Source: Strigamia acuminata
Lineage: Eukaryota; Arthropoda; Chilopoda; Geophilomorpha; Linotaeniidae
Direction of reading: 5' to 3'
Assembly (NCBI GenBank): GCA_949358305.1
Contig: OX442317.1
Coordinates: 8,126,186-8,190,185 of the forward strand
Length of the DNA: 64,000 nucleotides
The notes below the pieces were generated by a model. It did no database searches and was not told the DNA's origin. It saw nothing but the letters and a program-made list of their open reading frames with translations. A program made the translations under genes and the position numbers. This document shows, one piece after another, positions 20,802-29,879 of this stretch. How positions within the stretch are numbered: position 1 is the first letter of the stretch; each line of letters opens with the position of its first letter.

Positions 20802-21110
20802 ATGGAGATAGAATTTGATGCAACGTTAGATTCCAATAAGGCAAACGAAAGGCTAAATAGAACATTTGTTATTTGTTTTATCATTGTTTTTTTTTATATG
20901 TTAATAATGACTTTGTATCATGCCACACCCTCCCAAGAGAGAGTGGCGTTTCTGGAACCCGTAGAGGGCCCAGTTTTGTCAGATTTGGAAGGCCTGCCAC
21001 CTCAACCCCCCGAACAGCAAGAGGAAGTGGCGTTTCTGGAACCCGTAGAGGGCCTAGTTTTGTCAGATTTGGAAGGCCTGCCACTTATCTGCAACGTTAG
21101 ATTCCAATAA
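20802..21110 (+). CDS. Single-pass membrane protein with FLEPVEGP repeats, copy 1
   Basis: 102 residues. MEIEFDATLDSNKANERLNR is a module A-type N-terminus. It is followed by a membrane helix (FVICFIIVFFYMLIMTLY) and two repeats of VAFLEPVEGPVLSDLEGLP separated by PPQPPEQQEE. The likely topology is a short cytosolic N-terminus. The same upstream 60 bases (ACTTAAACATTCTTCGCATT) precede copy 3 at 21500, which suggests a shared promoter or exon boundary. Family unknown. Confidence 0.5.
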   Translation: MEIEFDATLDSNKANERLNRTFVICFIIVFFYMLIMTLYHATPSQERVAFLEPVEGPVLSDLEGLPPQPPEQQEEVAFLEPVEGLVLSDLEGLPLICNVRFQ

Positions 21111-21447
21111 GGCGAACGAAGGGCTAAATAGGTCATTTGTTATTTGTTTTATCATTGTTTTTTTTTATACGTTAATAATGACTTTGTATCATGCCACACC
21201 CTCCCAAGAGGGAGTGGCGTTTCTGGAACCCGTAGAGGGCCCAGTTTTGTCAGATTTGGAAGGCCTGCCACTTATCTGCGCGGAACATGTCCAAAGCGAT
21301 GTGCCGCTTTTAAAGCACGTGCACCCGCGGACGCTTACCCCCTGGGTGGACGAAGCGAAGCGGTGGAGGGAACTCCACCTATGCTTCATGTCCGCAAAAG
21401 GAAGTGAGGTAGCCGAAGCGATTGTGCAGATCCGGCAGCGGATGTAG
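21097..21447 (+). CDS. FLEPVEGP membrane protein, copy 2 (5' incomplete)
   Basis: The copy begins inside the N-terminal module (CAACGTTAGATTCCAATAAG) without its ATG. The membrane helix is changed by a premature stop context, then it reads MTLYHATPSQEG, one FLEPVEGP repeat, CAEHVQSDVPLLKHVHPRT, WVDEAKRWRELHLCF and IVQIRQRM with a stop. It is a truncated duplicate of copy 3. Confidence 0.45.
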   Translation, partial: LDSNKANEGLNRSFVICFIIVFFYTLIMTLYHATPSQEGVAFLEPVEGPVLSDLEGLPLICAEHVQSDVPLLKHVHPRTLTPWVDEAKRWRELHLCFMSAKGSEVAEAIVQIRQRM

Positions 21448-21535
21448 ATAATCCTGAATATCCCACTTTCCGATTTCGTAACGGGGCTTTAAACCGACAT
21501 CGAAAACTTAAACATTCTTCGCATTTTGGAACGCG

Positions 21536-22754
21536 ATGGAGATAGAATTTGATGCAACGTTAGATTCCAATAAGGCAAACGAAAGGCTAAATAGGACATT
21601 TGTTATTTGTTTTATCAGTTTTTTTTTATATGTTAATAATGACTTTGTATCATGCCACACCCTCCCAAGAAGGAGTGGCGTTTCTGGAACCCGTAGAGGG
21701 CCCAGTTTTGTCAGATTTGGAAGGCCTGCCACCTCAACCCCCCGAACAGCAAGAGGAAGTGGCGTTTCTGGAACCCGTAGAGGGCCCAGATTTGGAAGGC
21801 CTGCCACTTATCTGCGCGGAACTTGTCCAAAGCAATGTGCCGCTTTTAAAGCACGTGCACCCGCGGACGCTTACCCCCTGGGTGGACGAAACGAAGCGGT
21901 GGAGGGAACTCCACCTACGCTTCATGTCCGCAAAAGGAAGTGAGGTGGTCGAAGCGATGGCGCAGATTCGGCAGCGGATGTGGGTGATCTTGAATATCCA
22001 ACATTCCAAGTTCCAGAGACGGATCGTCATGGTGACTGTTGGGGTCGCCATGAATGAGTGGTACCTTCATCTGCCGTCTCCAACAGCAGTCCAGGAGTGG
22101 ACTATGGAGCAGATGATGGAGCAGACTGTGGATTGGACTGTAGTTGAGACGTTCTCAGATGTCCGCTGGCCGGATGTCTGCTGGCGTTATAAGAAGACCC
22201 TGAAAGGCATCCCAAAACTGCTGAATAATGAATATAATAATTGGCGTCAGCGGCTATTTAAGGCGTTTGTTCACAAACCCATTCCAATCAAGATGCCACC
22301 AGAGTTGGCGTCCATATCACCACCGCCTCCAGGGGTGGACGATGGAGCAGACAATGGAGCTGTGGTTGAGACGTTCTCGGATGTCTGCTGGCGTTACATG
22401 GAGACGCTAAAGGGCATCCCGAAACTGCTGCATAATCACAGCCATCAGCGGATGTTTCAGGCAGTTGTTCACGAACCCCTTCCAATCAAGATGCCACCAG
22501 AGTTGGCGTCCATCTCACCACCGCCTCCACCAACGTTCGAGGAAATGATGATCCTACGGCTGCCGAAGCCGGGCGGTTATCCGGAAAAGTTCCTCCCCAA
22601 AGCGGACGTTTGGAACCCGGTTGAGAATGTTGTACACATGGCACGTCAGCAGAATGGAAAGACAAAGAAGTCCCAGCAGAAGACGGTGACGGAGAAGGCG
22701 ATTCAAGCTCCTTCCCCATCAACCACGAAGAGGCATGTATGTATTTATTTGTAA
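21536..22754 (+). CDS. FLEPVEGP membrane protein, copy 3, long form with internal duplication
   Basis: The ATG at 21536 opens the same N-terminus as copy 1, but two bases are missing before the helix, so the main frame (21600-22754, 384 residues) is out of phase with that ATG. The main frame has the helix, two FLEPVEG repeats, LKHVHPRTLTPWVDETKRW, then two tandem homologous domains of about 85 residues. Each carries VVETFSDVxW, TLKGIPKLL and VHxPxPIKMPPELASISPPP. It ends in a Lys/Gln-rich tail. The internal repeats keep their sequence, arguing for selection in the parent. A donor at GAGGCAT/GTATGT near 22736 may join it in phase to 22801, adding a KGPEPKRQK repeat tail. Confidence 0.5.
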
Positions 22755-22767
22755 CGGCGACCCATCT

Positions 22768-22905
22768 ATGGACAAAGGGCTGCCAACCATGAAGAGGCAG
22801 AAGGGCCCCGAGCCAAAAAGACAGAAAGGTCCCGAGCAGGGCCCCGAGCCAAAGAAGCAGAAGGTTCCCGAGCATGACCCCGAGCTGAAGAGGCAGAAGG
22901 CCTGA
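22768..22905 (+). CDS. Lys/Pro/Glu repeat tail (KGPEPKRQK), frame or exon
   Basis: The 45-residue frame starts MDKGLPTMKRQ and has four repeats of the type GPEPKRQK / VPEHDPELKRQK before TGA. The sequence before the first repeat ends in AGGCAG, an acceptor that would fuse it in phase to the 384-residue frame upstream. A basic, disordered tail is predicted. Confidence 0.35.
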   Translation: MDKGLPTMKRQKGPEPKRQKGPEQGPEPKKQKVPEHDPELKRQKA

Positions 22906-23539
22906 AAGAGGCTCGAAGAGGCGTCTGCCTGCATCTAAGCATTTAAGCCCGCATTTAAGCGCTCGAACTCGGCCAAAAACCTAACAGATTCTTGTGCGAT
23001 ACTTTTTTGTGCTACTTTTTTTTAAGTATACCCAAAAATCAAAAATGCACTTAAAATTGGCATTTTTTTTTTCATTTCAGACAGAGACAGCAGATCTGAC
23101 TGTTCAACAAAATTTACTACAATGCAAGTAAGACAAAGTTTGCTTTTGCCCGCTCACAACCGCTCACGACAGGACGACAGGCGGGTAGTAAATGGGTAGT
23201 AAATGGGGTAGTAAATGGGTCACGCAGACAAGAGGAATAGTAATAAACCACTTGTCACAGGCATGATGCCCTACAACGAAGCAAACTTGTTAAATTTCTT
23301 TAGCTTTTGACATTAATTCTTTAGGTTTCCTTTCTTTTTTTAACAATACTCTGACCTCGCTTGACCATTTGTAGCCAGTGAACTTGGTTCTTTTTCCTTT
23401 TCCTTGTTAACGTGTTGGTTTGACAAATCCGGTTGAATGCTTCGAACGTGATGACAAATTGTTTCTCTCCTTGTTTTCCAGATTTCCACACATGTGCTTC
23501 TATCGTTTGGACTTATCATTATTATTTTTGTTTTGTTCA

Positions 23540-24445
23540 TTCTTTAGAATCACGAGGATTCCAACAGGTTGTGGACAATTTGCCCGGTGTGCGTGGGCTT
23601 GCAGTGGTTGGCTCTCGTGAGATACCATGCCCCAACTGCCTTGGGAGAGGAGAGGTGTATTCTGCCTTTCTACTCAAGAGGTTGCTCAACGTCTACCTCT
23701 ACCTCTACCTCGAGTGAGCTGGACACGTCCCCGCGACCTGGAGGAGGCAGGCTACGGCCGACCACCACCAAGCCGAGTTGACCTGGAGGAGGCAGGCTAC
23801 GGCCGACCACCGCCGCCACAACCACCACGCCGAGTCGACCTAGAGAAGGCAGGCTACGGCCGACCACCGCCACCACGCCGAGTCGAGCCCAACGTGGATC
23901 TTAACAACCCACAGCCAGGTTTGTCAAGTGCAGATGGTTGTGTTCAAAGGCGCCCCCACTCCGAGGCAGGATCACAAATTAGTTATTGGAGCGAGGATGA
24001 CGAGACGAAGCTTCGTGAATCTTTGGCGGCGTGTTGGGACTCACATCCCTCTGCCACGCAAGCCCAGGGAAACGCGGAGGCAAAACGCTTCAGGCTCAAG
24101 ATACGCCAGAAGTTGAAGAAATATCAACGAGCTGCGGCAAGGAGGCAACCAATCAAGATACGCCAGAAGGCGAAGAAAGCTCGACGAGCAGCAGCGAGGA
24201 GGCAGCTGTTGGCTGATGCTAATGAAGTATCTTTGCCGGCGGATCTCCTCGGGTATCTGGCACCCCATGCGCCCCATGTGAATGTGCAGCCGCCGCCGCC
24301 TGTGAATGTTCAGCCACCGAGGCGCATATCGACAACTAAAACATTCTCGGTATTTTGGAACGCAATGCGAATAGAATTTGATCCAACATTTGATCCCAAT
24401 AAGGCGTCAGTAAAGAATAATTTCTACAAATCTACCCTGAGATAA
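23540..24445 (+). CDS. Pro-rich / basic-helix protein, copy 1, ending in module A
   Basis: The main frame 23627-24445 has 272 residues. It has three repeats of DLEEAGYGRPPPP type, then NLNNPQPGxSSADGCVQRR-type sequence, ISYWSEDDETKLRESLAACW (SANT-like start), a basic stretch RLKIRQKLKKYQRAAARRQ followed by a duplicate KIRQKAKKARRAAARRQLL, VNVQPPPP, and finally FDPTFDPNKASVKNNFYKST of module A before a stop. The basic region suggests nucleic-acid binding. A paralogue without the duplicated basic block is at 29500-29872. The family is not recognised. Confidence 0.5.
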
Positions 24446-24659
24446 GAAGCACTTATGGCAGAAAAAGCTGTTCACGATTTCATATATCGGAATTTTTAAC
24501 ATAATGGCGGAAGACATAAGATGTCCTCTCATTTTTCAATATACTTGTACAAAAAAAATTTTCCCGCCTTATTTTTAAGAATCATCTAATGACGATGGGG
24601 ATAAAAATGTACATATTCTTGACGAGACGCCAGCCGATCGAGTAATCCCGATGTTCGCA

Positions 24660-25050
24660 CAAAAAAATCGACGAAATAAGACGCCTGCAGAACACAATCA
24701 CCCATCTACAGACTCAGGCAAATAGGACGACTGCAGAGCACGGTAACAAACCTGCAGATGCGGGTGGAAGAAAAACATGAGGTGTCGATATCTGAAGTCG
24801 TCTTGAGCCATTGCAGAACGTACCAAACCGTCTTGAGCCACTGCAGAACGTATCAAACGACCGAGCTAAAGGCACGAAAACCTCTCATTACGAAGCACTT
24901 GGACAGAAACAACTGTTCAAGATTTCACATATGGAAATTTTTAACACGATGGCAGAAAGGTACTTTCAATAAGCGTTTAATAGAAAACCAAAACAAATAC
25001 TACTACTATCCGCCATAAAAAATCATGCGATTCTTTTATAACTAAGGGTC
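24660..25050 (+). pseudogene. Coiled-coil remnant (copy 2) and module A tail
   Basis: 24680-24790 retains LQNTITHLQTQANR-type coiled-coil sequence out of frame. 24758-25018 reads HCRTYQTVLSHCRTYQTTEL, a tandem repeat of SHCRTYQT, then FNKRLIENQNKYYYYPP and a stop. The same TACCAAACCGTCTTGAGCCA sequence follows the coiled coil at 28960-29000. Confidence 0.5.
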
Positions 25051-25210
25051 TTATTAATGGAATATGCACGACTGATTCCCAAACCACAAAATTAAAATCT
25101 TTAACAATTAGAAAAAAGTCTCAATCTGACAATTGAATTTTTAACAAATAGTATAAAGAGAGAACTTCTGACTTTTTTTGTCATGCATTTCAACACAGGA
25201 CCGAGAGTTG

Positions 25211-25846
25211 CTTGAAATGTTATGCTTGAATGGCAAAACAGAACTGATACAACCATTGGCTTTACTTCTCAACTTTGAGACGTATGTAACCCCACAATTC
25301 AACACGTAACCCTGTTTGGTTCTGCTAAAATACAGGAATCTTTTATAATTAATAGTCTGAATGAAAAAGAAGGAAATATTTCAGAATAGATAAAATTAAA
25401 TCAACAATCACATAAAAAGGCACATAAGTTGTATAAATGAATCGACATTGCTATACAACGTTTATCTGGCGAAAAAAGTGTCGTTCTTTTTTAACAAATT
25501 ACCTCTTCTATAATGGGATTACCATTCGACAGTTTGTTTTTGGTAGATAGACAATACGTCTCTTTTAAAATCGCAAAAAACAATAGAAAGTAAAATATTG
25601 AACGATTCTCTAACTAATGTAAAGGAAATACATGAAACATTTATAATTAATAGTCTAAAAACAAAATTAAATATTTCAAAACACAGTTTTAAATAAGAAA
25701 ACACATAATAAAAACCTTCAAGCCATAGAACCTATAGTGGATGCTATGAGTGTGTTAACAAATTTTGCTTGAAATGTTATGCTTGAATGGCAATACCAAA
25801 CAGATACAACCATTGGCGTTACTTCTCAACTTTGAGACGTATGTAT
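25211..25846. repeat. Direct repeat pair (about 78 bp) and a single 37-bp unit
   Basis: 25211-25289 and 25768-25846 share GCTTGAAATGTTATGCTTGAAT and ATACAACCATTGG, up to TTGAGACGTATGTA. In one frame both read LEMLCLNG and PLALLLNFETYV, ending at a GTATGT that could be a donor. Between them, at 25525-25558, sits one unit of the 37-bp minisatellite. Confidence 0.65.
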
Positions 25847-26469
25847 TATTTAAATCCAACTGTACAATTTGCGCCCCGAAACACTGTAACTAATTTTTTT
25901 TTCAGCAATCTGAGAGTCAACTGCACTAGGATTCCAACGTTTTCTTTGCTTCCATGGAGGGAAGCAATTGTAAAGGATATTAGACCAACAAGAGATTCTA
26001 TGGCAACCAACGAAGTTTCCAACGCTGGACTTAGGATCAGAGGTGGAAGGTTTGTTCCTCCCGACTCCAGCTCTCACGACTCCAACTTTGACTCCAACTT
26101 TCCCCCCCGACTCCAACTCTCACTCTTTCTGTCTCTTTGGTCTCGGGGCCCTCCTTGGTCTCCTCAGTCCGGGGGCCGCAGAATCAGGCTGAGTGCCTAG
26201 TCTCGATTCTCGGTATGCCATTCATATACGGGTTTGTTCCTGTTTTTGATAAGAGTATATTCAAAAAATATTTTGTGAATATTTGGTATGATACCTGAAT
26301 ACCAGCAACTTTTCCAATTAACGAGGAGTGTCATACAAGTAATACCGCATTGCAGGACGGTAATTCCAAGAGCTGATACAACAGATACTGGAAAGTAACC
26401 AGACTTGCCCAATGCGGGCTGGAACATTCTGTCATTTCATGTAATTTTGTTCATTCCATATAACTATTT

Positions 26470-26870
26470 ACAGATAGTACGAATCGGAAATTTTATGTTA
26501 TTGAGTGTTACATCTGCAATAATAACGGAGCTTCTTCTGTACCATTAACAACGAAAGTAGTAGAAGGGCATTGCTTTAAGGTACTGATCACTTGTTTTCG
26601 GAACAAGTTTTAAACTATTGCAAAGAACCGATATCGACAACTGAAACATGCTCCGTATTTCGGAACGCGGTGGAGATAGAATTTTATGCAACATTCGATC
26701 CCAATAAGATGTCAGTAAAGAATAATCTCGCACTGATGGCAGAAAAAGCTGTTCAAGATTACATATAGGAGAATTTGTAACATAATGGCGGAGGCACCTT
26801 TCGATTAGTTTTTAATAGAAAACCAAAACAAATACTTCTACCCGCCAATTTTAAAATTAGATCATTCATT
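26470..26870 (+). pseudogene. Module C copy 3 followed by module A remnant
   Basis: 26470-26600 reads NRKFYVIECYICNNNGASS, then LTTKVVEGHCFKVL, homologous to the second exon of module C. At 26640-26770 follows a module A copy with an internal deletion and TAG, then a degraded YFYPP frame. The C-then-A order also holds at 20620-20850. Confidence 0.5.
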
Positions 26871-27154
26871 AACGATTATCATAAATATTATGAATCAACT
26901 AAATGCACCCATTAGCAGCATACCCTTTGGGAACCTGTTCCTACTGGATATGCAGGATGTAAATCATATTACTTCCCACCAATTTTAAAAATGGACAAAA
27001 GAGTATTAAAGAAAACGTGCATCAGATAAAAAGTATAAAAGAATTGCTTGATACTTTTTCACTGAGTCTTTCTAAAAGATGTAAACAATCAATTTCAACA
27101 TTAATAGATTTAAATATACAGTCAGATAAAAAAAAACATGTAGTCTCTTTTACA

Positions 27155-27770
27155 GCTGTCCGGTTGGCGCATTAGCAGTTCGTTGACCAGACTGCACGTC
27201 GGCATTCCGTTGCCAACCAATCACATTGTTACACATTCATTCTCACTTGTATATATTGCGATTGTTTGCTTGAATAAAATTAGTCCTCAGGTTAAACCCT
27301 AGATGGGGGAACCATCAAGCTCCCAATGATCCAAATGCAAAAATTTAACGGTGACCCAACAAGATGGTACGATTTTTGGTCAAATTTTGAATAGGAAGCA
27401 ACAAAAAACTCACCGCCAAGGCCAAATTGGTAAAGACTTTTTTGGAGGGACCAGCAGAGTGTGGTGGCGGGGTTAAAGCCCACAGATGAAAACTTTGAGA
27501 CTGCTAAAGTGTTATTAACCAATTGATTCGGAAAGAAAAAAGTCGTTGTAAATGCGCATCTGAGGTTTGTAATCGACATCGAGATTTCTGCAGTGGTAGT
27601 GCACGCACAAGAAAAAACATGATGATTCACGATTTATCTATCGAGCTGTTCACCAACAAACAAACCACTTTCGTGGCGACCGAATTGGTGTCGATGTTTA
27701 GCCAGCTCTGGCCTACGGGAATTTACTTATTCATCATGTGCAGAGGCATTGATAAAAAAATTGCATAGAG
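27155..27770 (+). mobile_element. BEL/Pao retrotransposon fragment: LTR end plus degenerate gag
   Basis: 27155-27300 is an LTR-like end with AATAAA. From 27320 the translation gives MQKFNGDPTRWYDFWSNFE, the signature of BEL/Pao gag (DUF1759: KFxGDPxxWxxFW), then TDENFETAKVLLTNRFGKKK and VVVNAHLRFVIDIEIS, matching the later part of the domain. A stop, a small deletion and a frame change break it. No pol is visible. Confidence 0.65.
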
Positions 27771-27944
27771 GCACAGTAGTCTCTTTTGCACATTTTACAA
27801 AATTATGATATCATTTAAGGATCACACTTCTGAGAAGGGTTGCAATACTTCAACACTTTTGCGAATCTTTTGCAGACTATTTTTCCGACTTTTTTTTCGA
27901 CTGCGGCGACATAATAATAAAATAACAATGTCAAGAATCAATTG

Positions 27945-28704
27945 TGATTGTGACAAGTGTGCCAATATGGATGCGACCGGCTTTAATCAACTTAGTCAGC
28001 AGAGAAGCTTCTATTTTCATAAAACAATGCCAAATTAATCAGAAACAGACTATTTTGGTGTTGTGCAACAGTTTACCGATGTGGGACAGAAATATCGTTA
28101 TTCCTACTTGACAATTTATTTGGATGTGACATCATTATTGCTTGCTGAATTGTTTAGATTGGATTTGATCTCACCAAAGATTGTGGCAGATATTCCAACT
28201 CATACAAGCACAAGTGAGCACTTGATGCATCAGTTAATAACACTGGGAAACACACAATCATTTGCAATACTAACAGACAGGTTATTTCAAATGAGAAATT
28301 ATGCAAATAATTTCCGGGTTGATTACATTGTCTGTTGTGTTTCTCATTTCAAGACATTAGTAGCAGTGCAACAAATCACATTGCCAAATTTCATGTTCAT
28401 GTGCAGAATAGTTGCAGGATTCACATGCAACGCTCACATTGGACTTGCAGAATGGAATTCTTTCACAAGAGTGCCAATATGGATGCGACCGGCTTTAATC
28501 AACTTTGTCAACAGAGAAGGTTCTATTTTCATAAACAATGGCAAATTAACCAGAAACAGACTATTTTGGTGTTGTGCAACAGTTTACCAATGTGGGACAG
28601 AAATGTCATTATTCCTACTTGACAATTCATTGGATGTGGATGGTTGCAGGATTCACATGCAACTATCACATCGCCCATCTACAGACTCGGGCAAAGAGAA
28701 ATAG
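27945..28704 (+). CDS. Module B copies 4 and 5 fused head to tail, leading into the coiled coil
   Basis: 27945-28062 is an out-of-frame start of copy 4. The 213-residue frame 28063-28704 holds the second half of copy 4 (DVTSLLLAELFRLDLISPK, SEHLMHQLITLG), the link LFQMRNYANNFRVDYIVCCV, then copy 5 from TLVAVQQITLPNFMFMC to MSLFLLDNSLDV. Both are in one frame, so the family existed as a tandem-repeat protein. The reading frame then changes into the coiled-coil repeats at 28644. Confidence 0.5.
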
Positions 28705-28943
28705 AACGACTGCAGAACACAATCGCCCATCTACAGACTCGGGCAAAGAGAGAAATAGAACGACTGCAGAACACAATCGCCCATCTACAGACTCGGGCAA
28801 AGAGAGAAATAGAACGACTGCAGAATTCTATCGTCAATCTGCAGACTCCAGCAAATAGAAAAATAGGACAAATGCAGAGCACGGTAACCAACCTGCAGAC
28901 GCAAGTGGAAGAAAAAGACGAGGAGTGTCTATCTCTTAAGTAG
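28644..28943 (+). CDS. Coiled-coil repeat frame, copy 3, with 54-bp tandem expansion
   Basis: Three near-identical units of 18 residues (IAHLQTRAKREIERLQNT) with DNA almost identical between units, then diverged units ending LQTQVEEKDEECLSLK and a stop. Copy 1 at 13785 has one clean unit, so the expansion is specific to this locus. A long amphipathic helix is predicted. Confidence 0.5.
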   Translation: MQDSHATITSPIYRLGQREIERLQNTIAHLQTRAKREIERLQNTIAHLQTRAKREIERLQNSIVNLQTPANRKIGQMQSTVTNLQTQVEEKDEECLSLK

Positions 28944-29224
28944 TCTCGAGCCATTGCAGAACGTACCAAACCGTCTTGAGCCACTGCAGAACGTATCAAA
29001 CGACCAAGCTAAAGGTACGAAAACCTTTCATTTTTCAATATACTTGTACAAAAATTTTTCCTGCCCTATTTTTAAATTTGACAGGAGCAATCAGAGGGGG
29101 CGAACACAAATGGGCGGAGTTATTGATGCCAAAAAACCGCAAAGATTTGACTTTGAGTTTGAACTAGTTTTCTGCCTGTTGTCATCAGACATACTGTAAT
29201 TAAGCTTACGAGTAACTTAACAAG

Positions 29225-29446
29225 ATGAACGAAGTCGTGCCATCATCAAATAAGTTGTACTACTTATTAGTTAAATGGATTGGCGACAACGATGCTGTGA
29301 ATTTAGGCGTGTTAGAAAACCAAGAGATAAGTGATTTCGATCTAAACAAATTCCGGCAACGAGAGGATGGATATATGTTTACGATCAAATGTAAGCTGTG
29401 GAGCAGAGGTAGCAAATCGGGTATTGTTGGCAAAAAAAATAGCTGA
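29225..29446 (+). CDS. 73-residue frame, possible first exon of an unrecognised protein
   Basis: MNEVVPSSNKLYYLLVKWIG, then NLGVLENQEISDFDLNKFRQ and GYMFTIKCK. The pattern of aromatic and basic residues (YYLLVKW, late acidic loop) resembles the small beta-barrel that opens many BEN-domain or chromatin-type proteins, but this is a weak impression. It lies just upstream of the second Pro-rich/basic-helix paralogue. Confidence 0.35.
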   Translation: MNEVVPSSNKLYYLLVKWIGDNDAVNLGVLENQEISDFDLNKFRQREDGYMFTIKCKLWSRGSKSGIVGKKNS

Positions 29447-29499
29447 TTGCCGTTCTGATTCACATCCCGCGTTTAAGCCCGCATTTAAGCATTTAAGCC

Positions 29500-29872
29500 C
29501 GCATTTAACCTGGAGGAGGCAGGCTACAGCCGCCCACCGCCACCACGCCGAGTCGAGCCCAACGTGAATCTTAACAACCCACAGCCAGGTTCGTCGAGTG
29601 CAGATGGTTGTGTTCAAAGGCGCTCCCACTCCGAGGCAGGATCACAAATTAGTTATTGGAGCGAGGATGACGAGGCGAAGCTTCGTGAATCCTTGGCGGC
29701 GTGGTGGGACTCACATCCCTCTGCCACGCAAGCCCAGGGAAACACGGAGGCGAAACGCCTCAGGCTCAAGATACGCCAGAAGGCAAAGAAAGCTCGCCGA
29801 GCAGCGGCGAGGAGGCAGCTGTTGGATGATACTTATGAAGCATCTTTGCCGGCGGATCATCAAGCAATCTAA
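29500..29872 (+). CDS. Pro-rich / basic-helix protein, copy 2 (shorter)
   Basis: One degenerate EEAGYSRPPPP-type repeat, then NVNLNNPQPGSSSADGCVQR, ISYWSEDDEAKLRESLAAWW, and a single basic block KIRQKAKKARRAAARRQLL, ending SLPADHQAI. More than 90 percent of bases match copy 1 at 23880-24240 by eye. Copy 1 carries an extra in-frame repeat of the basic block, so the two differ by a clean 54-57-base duplication. Confidence 0.5.
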
Positions 29873-29879
29873 TTATTAT

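Noticed and set aside
25787-26200. 137-residue plus frame
   Set aside because: No motif, Pro/Ser-rich random composition at the end, and it begins inside a duplicated repeat.
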